From positions 48,103 through 112,102 of the forward strand of contig NZ_JAOTJC010000016.1 in NCBI RefSeq assembly GCF_025628895.1: a DNA stretch of 64,000 nucleotides. Reading direction: 5' to 3'. This document shows positions 8,599-17,275 of the stretch, piece by piece. The translations under genes were made by a program, and so were the position numbers. The first letter of the stretch is position 1. Each line of letters starts with the position of its first letter. This stretch comes from Alteromonas salexigens. GTDB taxonomy: Bacteria > Pseudomonadota > Gammaproteobacteria > Enterobacterales > Alteromonadaceae. The notes beneath the pieces were generated by a model that saw only the letters and a list, made by a program, of their open reading frames with translations, was not told the DNA's origin and ran no database searches.

Positions 8599-10218
8599 AT
8601 GACCCGTTTACGTTCGCATTTCTTTAAAAAACGACCGGCTGGTGCGGGCCTGGATACGCCCATGCGTCACAATGATCATGGCCGCCCGGTGACCCGCCGG
8701 GAGTTCATTGCCCAGGGATTTTGTGCCGGCGCGGCAACGGTGCTGGGTGGCTCAGTGATGGGGCTGTTTGCCAGCCCGCGCCACGCTCATGCGACATTGT
8801 CAGCCGACCTGGAAGCCCTGAAAACCCGGTGCGGTATTGCGACCCAGGGCGCGGGAAAAATCCCTTTCATACACTTCGACCTGGCCGGTGGTGCCAACAT
8901 TGCCGGCTCTAACGTATTGGTGGGCGGTAGTGGCGGACAGCTGGACTTTTTGAGTACATCGGGCTACTCCCGTCAGGGACTCCCCGGCGACATGGTACCC
9001 GCAGTTGCAAACCCGGCCACCGGATTGTCAGACTTCATTAACCGGGAACTGGGCCTGGCCTTTCACTCCGACAGTGCGTTTTTGCGCGGGATGTTAGAGA
9101 AAGTCAGTGTCACTCACCGCACTAACCTGAACGGGGCGGTGCTGCCCGCACGCTCTGAAAATGATACCGGCAACAATCCGCACAACCCACTGTACGGGAT
9201 TAACAAAGTGGGAGCAGACGGATCGTTGCTGACGTTAATTGGCTCACAAAACAGTGAGTCAGGCGGCAATTCCATGGCACCGTTTTCGATGATAGATCCG
9301 GCGGTGCGCCCGACCAAAATCGACCGTCCGTCTGATGTTACCGGTCTGGTGGATACCGGCGACTTGATAGGCCTGTTGAGTCAGCAGGACTCGGTGGCCG
9401 TTATGGAGTCCATTCAGCGGATCAGCGACAGTCGCCTGAGCAATGTCAGTACCGCCATTACCCGCGATGAGGTGATCAAAGAAATGGTGCGTTGCGGCTA
9501 CGTAAAAAGTGCCGACATAGCTGACCGTTTCGGCGACCCCTCCACCCTGGATCCATACCTGGACGCCCATATTGTCGGCCCGAGTGGAATTTTCACGGAA
9601 GAAGAATTTAACGCTGACAGGGAATTCCGCAAAACGGCGGCGGTGATGAAGCTGGTTATCAACGGTTTTGCCGGCGCCGGCTCAATCACCATGGGCGGGT
9701 ACGACTATCATGATGGCAGCCGCGCCACCGGTGAAGTCCGTGATTTGCGCGCGGGCCGGTGTATGGGCGCGTGTCTGGAGTACGCGGCCAGAACGGGTAT
9801 GCCGCTGATGCTGTATGTCAGCAGTGATGGTTCGGTGGCCAGTAACGGCATGATAGATGACTCGGTGGACGGGCGCGGCAAAGGCGTCTGGACCGGCGAC
9901 AATTCATCTACCTCGGCCTCGTTCTTTATGGTGTACAACCCTAACGGCACCCCGCAACTAATGGGAGCCAACGGCGATGAGCAGGCCGCTCACCAGCAAA
10001 TCGGATTTATGCGCCGGGATGGTTCCGTAGAAACCGCCTCCGCCCCGTCTGCCAACAACGTAAACCTGCTGGTAGAAACCGTGATCCTGAACTATCTGGC
10101 GCTGCATGGGGAGCAACACCGCTTCGCCGACTACTTCCCCGCTCATGGCCTCGGCAACGCCGCTTTGATGGACAGGCTGACCGCTTTCCAGCCCATCGTA
10201 TCCGGGACCCTGGGCTGA
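8599..10218 (+). CDS. Tat-exported DUF1501-family protein (539 aa)
   Basis: The frame is open from 8509, but AGGAG at 8589-8593 directs the ATG at 8599, avoiding overlap with the upstream gene. The twin-arginine signal TRREFIAQGFCAGA has RR at residues 33-34 and a hydrophobic core ending near AHA (about 65), indicating folded export, typical of cofactor-bearing enzymes. The body has features of DUF1501 (alkaline-phosphatase-like superfamily): FDLAGGANIAGSN, GGYDYHDGS, and a C-terminal NLLVETVILNYLALHG. Members occur beside cytochrome genes and are often wrongly named GspF. The reaction is unknown. It ends the rightward operon and is convergent with the Hsp70-like gene. Confidence 0.75.
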   Translation: MTRLRSHFFKKRPAGAGLDTPMRHNDHGRPVTRREFIAQGFCAGAATVLGGSVMGLFASPRHAHATLSADLEALKTRCGIATQGAGKIPFIHFDLAGGANIAGSNVLVGGSGGQLDFLSTSGYSRQGLPGDMVPAVANPATGLSDFINRELGLAFHSDSAFLRGMLEKVSVTHRTNLNGAVLPARSENDTGNNPHNPLYGINKVGADGSLLTLIGSQNSESGGNSMAPFSMIDPAVRPTKIDRPSDVTGLVDTGDLIGLLSQQDSVAVMESIQRISDSRLSNVSTAITRDEVIKEMVRCGYVKSADIADRFGDPSTLDPYLDAHIVGPSGIFTEEEFNADREFRKTAAVMKLVINGFAGAGSITMGGYDYHDGSRATGEVRDLRAGRCMGACLEYAARTGMPLMLYVSSDGSVASNGMIDDSVDGRGKGVWTGDNSSTSASFFMVYNPNGTPQLMGANGDEQAAHQQIGFMRRDGSVETASAPSANNVNLLVETVILNYLALHGEQHRFADYFPAHGLGNAALMDRLTAFQPIVSGTLG

Positions 10219-10256
10219 CCCCGACCGTAAGCCGCTTACCTTCAACTATAGGGGAC

Positions 10257-10298
10257 ACCCACCTTTTGGCAGCGCAAGTTTGCTGACCAAAGGTGGGT
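10257..10298. terminator. Hairpin between convergent genes
   Basis: Arms ACCCACCTTTTGG and CCAAAGGTGGGT pair apart from one extra T, and an inner CAGC/GCTG extends the stem. It sits between the convergent DUF1501 and Hsp70-like genes. There is no T-tract on either side, so a bidirectional terminator is plausible but not proven. Confidence 0.55.
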
Positions 10299-10328
10299 CT
10301 CCTGGCGTGGGGGATGAGCGCGCCAGGG

Positions 10329-11840
10329 CTACTTGGCTGGTGTTAATCGCGAGGCCTGGATCGCCAGTCCTTCACACACCGAATTAAAGGCATCGCCTTC
10401 TATCAGTGGCAAATCCGCAGGCAGCATCGCGCGGATTTCCTGCTGTACGATGGGAGACAAGCTCATGCCGCCGGTCATAAACAGCATTTGCGGGGGGCGG
10501 GCACTGTTTTCCAGACAATCGGCGATTAGTTTTTTAACCTTACTCAGCCAGGGTTTCATGGAGGTATTCAGATCCGTCCGGCTGATGGTCACATCGAACT
10601 CTGGCTCGATGTAGTTTAGCGGAAGTGTGACGCTGTCTTTGCTCGACAGCATTTCTTTCGCCATCCGTGAAGAGTTAACCAGCCGGGCCGACAACTTGTC
10701 GGTCTGCACGGTCAATAGCCGCTCCAGCGCAGCAGGCTCTGCCACCAGCGACATTGTCTGGGCGATATCCAAACCATACTCGTCAGAGAAAAACCGGTTC
10801 ATGCGCGGGATATCATCCACTGCACACATATCAGTAAAGTATGTAGGTGGCACCGGCAGACTCGCCTGGGTCTTTTTGCCCTGCCCCATGGTGGGGGCAA
10901 TGGCTTTTACGATGAGATTTTTATCACACTCCATGCCCCCCAGCCTGGCGCCCGTAACCGACTGCACATCGCCCTGGCGCTGCAAACTCAGCAGGTTTTC
11001 AGGTGACAGGGTAATGCAGCAAATATCCGTCGTGCCGCCACCGATATCCACCACCAGCACATCGGTGGGCTGAGGCAATGCTCGCTCAACCTGATACGCC
11101 GCGGCAATGGGCTCTTCCAAGAACTCAACCCGCGTAAAGCCGGCCTGGGTGGCGGCCTTGGTCATAATTTGAACGGCTTGCTGATTACCCTCTTCACCCC
11201 GGTTACCATGGAAACGTACCGGACGGCCAATCACCGCCGTATCCACCGTCTGATTAAGCTGAGACTCGGCGGCCTGACGAAAGTAACCCAGCTGGCGGGC
11301 AATCATCATCACAAAAGCTTCCCGCTGGGAGCTGTCCAGGTTGGCCCCTAAAAAGTTTTTTGGCGAGTAAATAAGACGGCCTTTTTGCGGGGTCGCGAGA
11401 AAGCGTTTAAACCCTTCTTCACCAAACGCGAACGTCCCGGTTTCTACCAGCTTTTGCAGCGGCAAATCCTCAACGGTCATGTCTTTTAGCAGGTACTGAA
11501 TCGCCCGGCGTTGCAGGGCAGGAAGATTGTGAAACTCCCCTCTCAGATCATCCACCTTCTGAGAATAGACCTGTTGCTCTCGGGGATCCTTGGCGTCGTA
11601 ATAGCCCTGTTTGGCTTTCTCTATCTGCTCGGTAATGGCGCGTTTTAATTGCGCCACTTTGGCTTCAACGGCCGAGGCGGGCGGCGTGGGCAGTTCATCC
11701 TCATAGTAAATAAACACCGACGAACGGATTTTATTCGAGGTGGCCTGGAGCGGATCCAGACTAATAAACTGAGACTGCTTACCGTCAAACCAGGCGACTT
11801 CTGAGTTAGATGTGCCGTAATCAATACCTATCGCTGCCAT
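10329..11840 (-). CDS. yegD: YegD-like Hsp70-family protein (503 aa)
   Basis: The N-terminus IGIDYGTSNSEVAW is the Hsp70/actin phosphate-1 loop, VVDIGGGTTDICC is phosphate-2, and MLFMTGGMSLSPIVQQEI is the adenosine motif. The motif AVIGRPVRFHG matches YegD-type proteins. The protein lacks the C-terminal substrate-binding domain of DnaK and is slightly longer than E. coli YegD. Extra length comes from an insert at about residues 50-130 rich in charged residues, including a possible coiled coil (AKVAQLKRAITEQIEKAK). ATP binding is expected; the client is unknown. It stands alone, convergent with the DUF1501 gene. Confidence 0.87.
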   Translation of the reverse strand: MAAIGIDYGTSNSEVAWFDGKQSQFISLDPLQATSNKIRSSVFIYYEDELPTPPASAVEAKVAQLKRAITEQIEKAKQGYYDAKDPREQQVYSQKVDDLRGEFHNLPALQRRAIQYLLKDMTVEDLPLQKLVETGTFAFGEEGFKRFLATPQKGRLIYSPKNFLGANLDSSQREAFVMMIARQLGYFRQAAESQLNQTVDTAVIGRPVRFHGNRGEEGNQQAVQIMTKAATQAGFTRVEFLEEPIAAAYQVERALPQPTDVLVVDIGGGTTDICCITLSPENLLSLQRQGDVQSVTGARLGGMECDKNLIVKAIAPTMGQGKKTQASLPVPPTYFTDMCAVDDIPRMNRFFSDEYGLDIAQTMSLVAEPAALERLLTVQTDKLSARLVNSSRMAKEMLSSKDSVTLPLNYIEPEFDVTISRTDLNTSMKPWLSKVKKLIADCLENSARPPQMLFMTGGMSLSPIVQQEIRAMLPADLPLIEGDAFNSVCEGLAIQASRLTPAK

Positions 11841-11979
11841 TGTCCTCTACGACGCTGTGAGCCAAAAGGCCGAGTGTAAAGCAATCCTTTCGCAGAATCA
11901 TCACATGCTACAGTGGATAAAATTAAGAAACTGTTAAGTAATCAATGAAGCGGCGCTCACAATACCAGCGGAAACGATA

Positions 11980-12975
11980 TTACTGATCGGTGAGCCCGGC
12001 AGAGAAGTGCATGCGCCGCTGGTTATCAAGAATGATGGCCTCTACCGTGGGCAGGGAGTTAATGAGCGCCATACCGGCCTCTAACCCTAATACAAACACC
12101 GAGGTGGAAAGGGCGTCATTGGTGGTACTGCTGGGGCCGATCACCGACACCGACTGCACCATAGACGCGGATTTACCCGTGGCCGGGGACAGTATGTGAT
12201 GGTAGCGCTGACCATCTTCTTCGAAGTAACGCTCATAGTCACCCGAGGTTGAGATAGCGGTATTGCTGAGTGGTAATTTTACGGCCTGGCGATCTGCTTT
12301 ACGGGGATCCCGGATCCCCACCAGCCAGGGCCGCCCCAGTCTGTCGCCGAGCAGCCGGGTATCTCCGCCGGCAGTGACCATGGCATGCTCTACGCCCAGT
12401 CGTTTCAGTTTCTCAATGGCTTTGTCTACCGCATGCCCCTTCGCAATACCGCCCAGATCAATTCTGACATCGGGGTGGGCATAAAACACGCTGTGTTGCT
12501 CTGTGTTCAACTCAAGATGACGATAATTGACGGCAGCTAACTGACTGGCAATAACCTCATCGCTGGGGCGCTTTTGGGCACGGTAATCGTAATGAAAGCC
12601 CACGCTGGCGAAGGTAATATCAAATGCACCGTTTGAGGTCTCACTCATTTGCTGCGCATACCTTAGCAGCGCAAACAGCTCCGCAGACACCACCACTGGC
12701 GCAGTAGCCGCTGACGCATTCAGCCGGCTGAGTTCGCTGCTTTCAATATACGGGCTCATTTGCTGATTCACCCGTTCCATCTCAGCAAAAACAGCGTCAA
12801 TGGCAGCCTGCCCCGCCCGCTCCGTATCAGCCCAAACCTGCACTTCAATATTGGTGCCCATTATCGCGGCATCATCGTAATACCAGTCAGCACGCGCCGC
12901 GCCGACTGTAATTACTAAGCCCACTAAAATGCTGCCCAGCCATTTCGCCATGGTAAAAAATTTCTGATTGCTCAT
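11980..12975 (-). CDS. apbE: FAD:protein FMN transferase (331 aa)
   Basis: ApbE proteins attach FMN covalently to threonine in periplasmic flavoproteins such as NqrB/NqrC and RnfG. Visible signatures are MGTNIEVQVWAD, MERVNQQMSPYIESSELSRLN, VRIDLGGIAKGHAVDKA, MVTAGGDTRLLG, the metal-binding region SPATGKSASMVQSVSVIG, and DALSTSVFVLG. An N-terminal hydrophobic segment (about residues 10-29, then ARAD) is a signal peptide without an obvious lipobox, so the mature protein is probably soluble in the periplasm. Length is normal. No Nqr or Rnf genes lie nearby, so its partner is elsewhere. A later in-frame ATG (residue 8) is also possible as start. Confidence 0.93.
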   Translation of the reverse strand: MSNQKFFTMAKWLGSILVGLVITVGAARADWYYDDAAIMGTNIEVQVWADTERAGQAAIDAVFAEMERVNQQMSPYIESSELSRLNASAATAPVVVSAELFALLRYAQQMSETSNGAFDITFASVGFHYDYRAQKRPSDEVIASQLAAVNYRHLELNTEQHSVFYAHPDVRIDLGGIAKGHAVDKAIEKLKRLGVEHAMVTAGGDTRLLGDRLGRPWLVGIRDPRKADRQAVKLPLSNTAISTSGDYERYFEEDGQRYHHILSPATGKSASMVQSVSVIGPSSTTNDALSTSVFVLGLEAGMALINSLPTVEAIILDNQRRMHFSAGLTDQ

Positions 12976-13175
12976 GGTGCAGGTATATCACAGCCTGCGC
13001 GACATAAAGACAGCCACATTTATACGTCGGTATGGCCATTCAGGTGGCCGCTTATAATTGAGGTATGTGCAGGTTTCGACGCTCCCGCCTCGCATCTGCT
13101 TATCCGGTGCAGCCTTTTTTACTCGCCGTTTTGCGTTATAGTGAAAGATAAGTCACACAGCTATCGACTCTGACC

Positions 13176-14063
13176 ATGCCGACTACTCCCTTTAAACAAG
13201 TTGATGTTTTTACCCAGCAACCTTTTTGTGGCAACCCGGTTGCGGTGGTTATGGATGCGCAGGGCCTGTCATCTTCGCAGATGCAGCGTATTGCCCATTG
13301 GACCAACCTGTCTGAAACAACGTTCGTGCTACCTGCGACAAGTCCGGAAGCGGACTACCGGGTGCGTATATTTACACCCGGGCGGGAATTACCATTTGCA
13401 GGTCACCCTACCATCGGGACAGCCCATGCCCTGATGGAAGCCGGACAAATCACCCCCCATCGGCAACAACTGATACAGGAATGCGAAGCCGGGCTTATCG
13501 CACTGAAAGTCACCGAGTCTGATCATGGCCCCGCCCATATCGCATTCTCACTGCCAGAGCCGACCATTACACCGTTGCCCGCCGCGCAGGCCCAGCGCCT
13601 GAGCACGCTGCTTAACTGCAAGCTTTCCGCCGAGTGCCCGCCTGTGTTGGTCGATGTTGGTCCGCGCTGGATTGTTGCTCAGGGTCATAATGCCAAACGG
13701 GTGGCCCAGGCCAGGCCGGATTTTGTAGGGCTGGCCGCGCTGGATCGTGAGCTTGAGGCGACGGGAAGCTGCCTGTTCGGGTATCAGGACGGCGTGTTGC
13801 CCTGTGCCATTGAGGTAAGGTCGTTTGCGCCTGCCTGCGGGATCCCGGAAGATCCGGTTTGCGGTAGTGGCAACGGTGCCGTCGCCGCCTTTATCCGGCA
13901 ATACGCACTACCCGTGCCTGACTCCCGAGAGCTTCGGTCCTACCAGGGCAGCAATGTTGGCCGTAATGGTAAAATTACCCTGACCATCGCAGCATCCGGT
14001 ATTTCGGTAGCAGGCCAGGCCGTGACTTGTATTGAAGGGGAGCTGACATTACCGGAGAGATGA
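13176..14063 (+). CDS. PhzF-family isomerase (295 aa)
   Basis: PhzF-fold proteins are diaminopimelate-epimerase-like isomerases. The N-terminus FKQVDVFTQQPFCGNPVAVV, the motif LSETTFVLPA with the family's catalytic glutamate, GRELPFAGHPTIGTAHAL, and the second-half GIPEDPVCGSGNGAVAAFI are all diagnostic. Length matches the family. Most members outside phenazine clusters have unknown substrates, and no phenazine genes occur here, so no pathway is assigned. This is the last ordinary chromosomal gene before the repeat-flanked accessory region. Confidence 0.9.
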   Translation: MPTTPFKQVDVFTQQPFCGNPVAVVMDAQGLSSSQMQRIAHWTNLSETTFVLPATSPEADYRVRIFTPGRELPFAGHPTIGTAHALMEAGQITPHRQQLIQECEAGLIALKVTESDHGPAHIAFSLPEPTITPLPAAQAQRLSTLLNCKLSAECPPVLVDVGPRWIVAQGHNAKRVAQARPDFVGLAALDRELEATGSCLFGYQDGVLPCAIEVRSFAPACGIPEDPVCGSGNGAVAAFIRQYALPVPDSRELRSYQGSNVGRNGKITLTIAASGISVAGQAVTCIEGELTLPER

Positions 14064-14101
14064 CTGTCGATGACTAGGGTCATCCCGACGTCTGCAAAAG
14101 C

Positions 14102-14363
14102 TACCGTCATCCCGGCGAAGGCCGGGACCTCATCAACGGTCATGGTGCACGCGAAAAGAGTGATTCTTAATATTGCGGTTAGACGAGGGAGGTTGCGGCC
14201 TTCGCCGCAATGACGCGTTTCTTCGAGCTAAAAACAGCCCGTCATCCCGGCGAAGGCCGGGACCCCCTCAACTTTCATTGTGCACGCGAAAAGAGTGACT
14301 TTTAATATTGCGGTTAGACGATGGAGGTTGCGGCCTTCGTCGCAATGACGCGTTTCTTCCAGC
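14102..14363 (+). repeat. Two tandem copies of a ~125-bp REP-like repeat (left island edge)
   Basis: Units at 14102-14227 and 14241-14363 share the same order. First is a palindrome GTCATCCCGGCGAAGGCCGG, then CACGCGAAAAGAGTGA, then TTAATATTGCGGTTAGACGA, then a second palindrome GCGGCCTTCGCCGC, then ATGACGCGTTTCTTC. The same unit recurs in reverse orientation at 41011-41136. The palindromes could form hairpins. The repeats lie between the PhzF gene and the accessory genes. Confidence 0.85.
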
Positions 14364-14392
14364 GAATTAGTTTCGTCAATGACAACTATCTC

Positions 14393-14445
14393 CAGCCCGT
14401 CACCCTCGCGAAGGCGGGGGTCTCCTTCGTACGTGTAACAGACGG
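14393..14445 (+). repeat. Second REP-like repeat, copy 1
   Basis: Contains CGTCACCCTCGCGAAGGCGG followed by GGGTCTCCTTCGTACGTG. Related copies lie at 37760-37810 (same orientation) and 41180-41221 (reverse orientation). The CTCGCGAAGGCGGGG part can fold on itself. Confidence 0.75.
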
Positions 14446-14626
14446 ACAGGCGGGGTTCTCTAGACATATTCTTCATATAAAAAATTGTAATTGCAGGCGC
14501 TTGAATGGGGAGCGGGAGTCAAAACTGTATTATAGTAATGAGTAAGCAGATCTGGGAATGTTATTTAAAAGCCAAGCTTTACTGCTACCCACTTTCAATT
14601 CGGATTCAAAAGGAAAAAATGCACAC

Positions 14627-15388
14627 ATGGAAATTAAGTGTGGAAATTGCGGTTATGAAACCATCGTAAATGCTAGCCTAATAAAAACAGTAATTGGGGG
14701 CGGGATGATCGCCGGCGGTGCCGTTGGCTGGGTAACCTATGCTTTTGCTGGCCTTTTAGGATTCTATGGTGGCGCTGCGGCAATTGCCGGTCTACTTTTA
14801 GCTGGCGGCTCTTTCGTTCTATTAGGCAAAGATTTTAACATGGCTGTTTCAGTAGCTGAAAAGATCACAGATATTTTCAATAAAAAAGAATATGAATGCG
14901 CTAGCTGTGGGGAGACGGACTGGGAGTTTTCAGGTTTTGAAGATGCAGATGTTATTTCCGGTGATGCACATAAAAATGAGCTAAGATTAGCGATTTCTGA
15001 AGTCAAAAAAGAACTTTACATTGCATCTGGATTTTTATCTTCCAACGTGGTTAATGAAAATTTCATTCAGGCTTTAAGATTCACTCTGCTTCGTAATGTT
15101 CAAATTTACCTGATAGTTTCCGACTATAGGTCTCATGCTAGTTTCTGGATGAAACCGGGTTATGACGAAGCTTTATTCGAGCTAAATAAACTTTCTAGAG
15201 AATTTTCTAATCTACAGGTAATCCAGTCACACACTCATCAGAAAGGTATCGTAGTGGACGATAAATACGCTATTACGGGCAGTTTTAATTTTTTGAGTAA
15301 TCAAAATGTTGTTCGAAAGGAAACTAGTTTGAAAGTTTTTGATATTAAAGCGATTAATAAAGTTAAAAGAGAGATGCTACCTAGCTAG
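14627..15388 (+). CDS. Membrane zinc-ribbon protein with phospholipase D-like domain (253 aa)
   Basis: ATG at 14627 is preferred over 14558 because the CxxC region follows directly and AAAAGGAAAA lies upstream. Residues 5-8 (CGNC) and 91-94 (CASC) form two halves of a zinc ribbon. They are separated by two glycine-rich membrane segments (about 23-45 and 46-67), so the ribbon closes across a membrane hairpin. Residues about 112-250 form a single PLD domain with HQK (204-206), D211, and GSFN (218-221), i.e. HxK-x4-D-x6-GSxN. Single-motif PLDs act as dimers and cut phosphodiesters in lipids or nucleic acids. It is AT-rich compared with the flanking core genes and is the first gene of the island. 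A membrane-damaging or defence role is only a guess. Confidence 0.72.
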   Translation: MEIKCGNCGYETIVNASLIKTVIGGGMIAGGAVGWVTYAFAGLLGFYGGAAAIAGLLLAGGSFVLLGKDFNMAVSVAEKITDIFNKKEYECASCGETDWEFSGFEDADVISGDAHKNELRLAISEVKKELYIASGFLSSNVVNENFIQALRFTLLRNVQIYLIVSDYRSHASFWMKPGYDEALFELNKLSREFSNLQVIQSHTHQKGIVVDDKYAITGSFNFLSNQNVVRKETSLKVFDIKAINKVKREMLPS

Positions 15389-15801
15389 TAAAATATGCAC
15401 GATATAAGAATTTTAACATAATTTTTCTAACAAATACGTTCCCACTGGGTGCAGGTTCGCCAGCTTTTGCAAGTTCTTACGGAGCCTACGAATCGACATC
15501 GGGAGCAGCTAAAGTCGGTGGTGTTATTTTTGGGGGAGAGGTCAACTTCACCGTCCGCTCCTTGTCTTAAGCAGACCACCACCTTCGCGGTGGTGACGGA
15601 CTGGAAATCGCCCGGTGCTTCCTGTCCGGCTAGGTCAAGACTTTGCAGAGCGTTTGTCAGATCATATGTGAGTCACTACATCTAAGTAGTTGCGCAACCT
15701 TCAGGTTGGCTCAGCAAAGCTCAGTATTCAAAGCATACCAAAGTCTGCTCACCAGCTTTTTGCTCTATAGGGGAGCACGTCAGTGCTCCCCTACTTATCA
15801 T
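15389..15801. other. Gene-free stretch with a REP palindrome and a hairpin
   Basis: No convincing gene. A palindromic element GTCTTAAGCAGACCACCACC + TTCGCGGTGGTGACGG lies at 15564-15600 and recurs in the same orientation at 40941-40977. A perfect hairpin (arms TAGGGGAGCAC and GTGCTCCCCTA, loop GTCA) occupies 15768-15793, just after the stop of the leftward tiny gene; it lacks a T-tract. Confidence 0.6.
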
Positions 15802-15942
15802 CTAGTCTTCTTCATCGTCTTCACCACAATATTCATCATGATTTGGATTGAGCTGATTAGCATGATTATCCAAACTATCCCAGTAGGCGTCGTTATTAGG
15901 ATTCATGCTGTCACTTCTGTCATCGTTAGGTGAACGGCTCAT
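15802..15942 (-). CDS. Tiny acidic protein (46 aa), second of a pair
   Basis: Starts MSRSPNDDRSDSMNPNNDAY and ends EDDEED; strongly acidic, no membrane segment. A good Shine-Dalgarno (GAGGGAAGAG) precedes the ATG, and the start overlaps the stop of the upstream tiny gene as ATGA, indicating translational coupling. The MNPNN.AYW motif is shared with small asparagine-rich proteins I recall from gammaproteobacterial accessory regions. I cannot name a family, and the function is unknown. The hairpin at 15768-15793 lies just downstream. Confidence 0.6.
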   Translation of the reverse strand: MSRSPNDDRSDSMNPNNDAYWDSLDNHANQLNPNHDEYCGEDDEED

Positions 15943-16079
15943 TTGCTCTTCCCTCGTGTTTGTTGAACCTGTTTACCCCGGTTACCCATTGCCTGGTCAT
16001 ACTGCTTATTCGTGCCGGGGGTGCCTTTGTTAGGGTTCTGCTGATTTGCAGAGTTATCAGTAGGTTTGATGGTTAACAT
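15939..16079 (-). CDS. Tiny basic asparagine/glycine-rich protein (46 aa), first of a pair
   Basis: Encodes NPNKGTPGTNKQYDQAMGNR then GKQVQQTRGKSK; basic and apparently disordered. The ATG at 16079 follows AAGGAGATG at short spacing. The GTxGTNxxYDxxxGNRGxQ pattern looks conserved from memory of similar tiny genes in Vibrio and Enterobacteria, but I cannot name the family. It is coupled by ATGA overlap to an acidic partner of equal length. One basic and one acidic product could pair, which is inference from charge alone. It is divergent from the 374-aa gene at 16151. Confidence 0.6.
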   Translation of the reverse strand: MLTIKPTDNSANQQNPNKGTPGTNKQYDQAMGNRGKQVQQTRGKSK

Positions 16080-16150
16080 CTAAGCATCTCCTTATTTGCT
16101 GCTCGACTGGTAGTCTGCTTTAATCTGGCTTCAAAAAAAGGGACTTTTCA

Positions 16151-17275
16151 GTGAAACTCTTCAATCCGAAATTTAACGAAGGCATATTGTTCAATGGGTT
16201 TATGGACATCATGGTTCGCGCATTGAATGTGACCGACCCAGGCTCGGAATCAGATTTTTTCGTGAAAATCGCTCGTATGATAAAGCGTGATGACACGATC
16301 ACTCACGATGAACAAATCTTCCGAGATTACCGGGCAAATGAGGTCGATGCCGAAAGGTTACTGGCGTATTTAGGCGTAGAGGTGCCCGATGTTCACGCCA
16401 ACCACCATAGTTTCGATAAAAACAGCTATGGCGCATGGATACAGATTTACTATGCGCTAGACGGGTATATTCCCGCCAGTGAAGCTTCAGAGCCCTTGCA
16501 TAGCTTTCGGAAGTTTATAGAGGGCCACTGTAAGTTGGAGTCCACGCAGTTAGCATTGGCACGTTCATCTCAAGATTGCTCATCTACCAATAAATTTATC
16601 AAAGAATGGCTATGGTTGACTGAGGTGGATCTAACATCTGAAAATCCGACACTGATGTTTCCCTACGTAATCCACATGATTATGTACTGGGCAGCGTGTT
16701 TTGAACTGTTTCTGGAGCTTTCTGATAAGTCGGACAGCGATTTCATCCTAAGTAAAATCCTTCCCACCTGTTATGAGAAAAACGGCGGCGTTTGCTTAAG
16801 CCACAGCAATGAAAAGCTAGTGACCCAGGTTAAGCATTTATGGGCAACTACGCATCACGGGAAGAATAAAATAACGAATACCCAGCTGTTCAGAGATATT
16901 CTTGTTAAGCAGTATAAAGACAAGGATATCGACACATCCTGCCTGTTTAGCTGTGAGGAAGATACCATTGACCCAAATACAGACGCTATAAAGAAGCGAT
17001 TTCAGAGAATACGTGAAGGTAAGCTTTTTACGTTAAACCAGTTTCGTAAGGATATCGTCATTCTGAGAAGACCCTTTTGTGAATCTGAAGACGACCTGGC
17101 CGTCATCATTCCTTATTTACTTGTTAACCTCTTCACGGGGTGCCAAATGTCTTTAAAAGACACAGGGTGTGATATTGAGTTGATAGTGAACAGCTTTGAG
17201 AAATACCCCGAGCTTAAGGCGAAAGTACAGGAACGTTACAACCACTTCCGTGTTACGGGCGAGTTGCACCCCTGA
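16151..17275 (+). CDS. Unknown protein (374 aa)
   Basis: Not recognised. A soluble, mixed alpha-type sequence without signal peptide or clear membrane segment. A hydrophobic aromatic patch (PYVIHMIMYWAACFELFLEL, about residues 175-194) could be a buried helix. Nine cysteines are scattered without CxxC pairs. It is divergently placed from the two tiny genes, with 71 bases between them. It may be an accessory or defence-type protein given the location, but nothing in the sequence shows this. Confidence 0.7.
   Translation: MKLFNPKFNEGILFNGFMDIMVRALNVTDPGSESDFFVKIARMIKRDDTITHDEQIFRDYRANEVDAERLLAYLGVEVPDVHANHHSFDKNSYGAWIQIYYALDGYIPASEASEPLHSFRKFIEGHCKLESTQLALARSSQDCSSTNKFIKEWLWLTEVDLTSENPTLMFPYVIHMIMYWAACFELFLELSDKSDSDFILSKILPTCYEKNGGVCLSHSNEKLVTQVKHLWATTHHGKNKITNTQLFRDILVKQYKDKDIDTSCLFSCEEDTIDPNTDAIKKRFQRIREGKLFTLNQFRKDIVILRRPFCESEDDLAVIIPYLLVNLFTGCQMSLKDTGCDIELIVNSFEKYPELKAKVQERYNHFRVTGELHP

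Noticed and set aside
15449..15933. Two plus-strand frames in the gap after the PLD gene
   Set aside because: They run through REP palindromes and the antisense of the tiny gene pair, and lack ribosome-binding sites.
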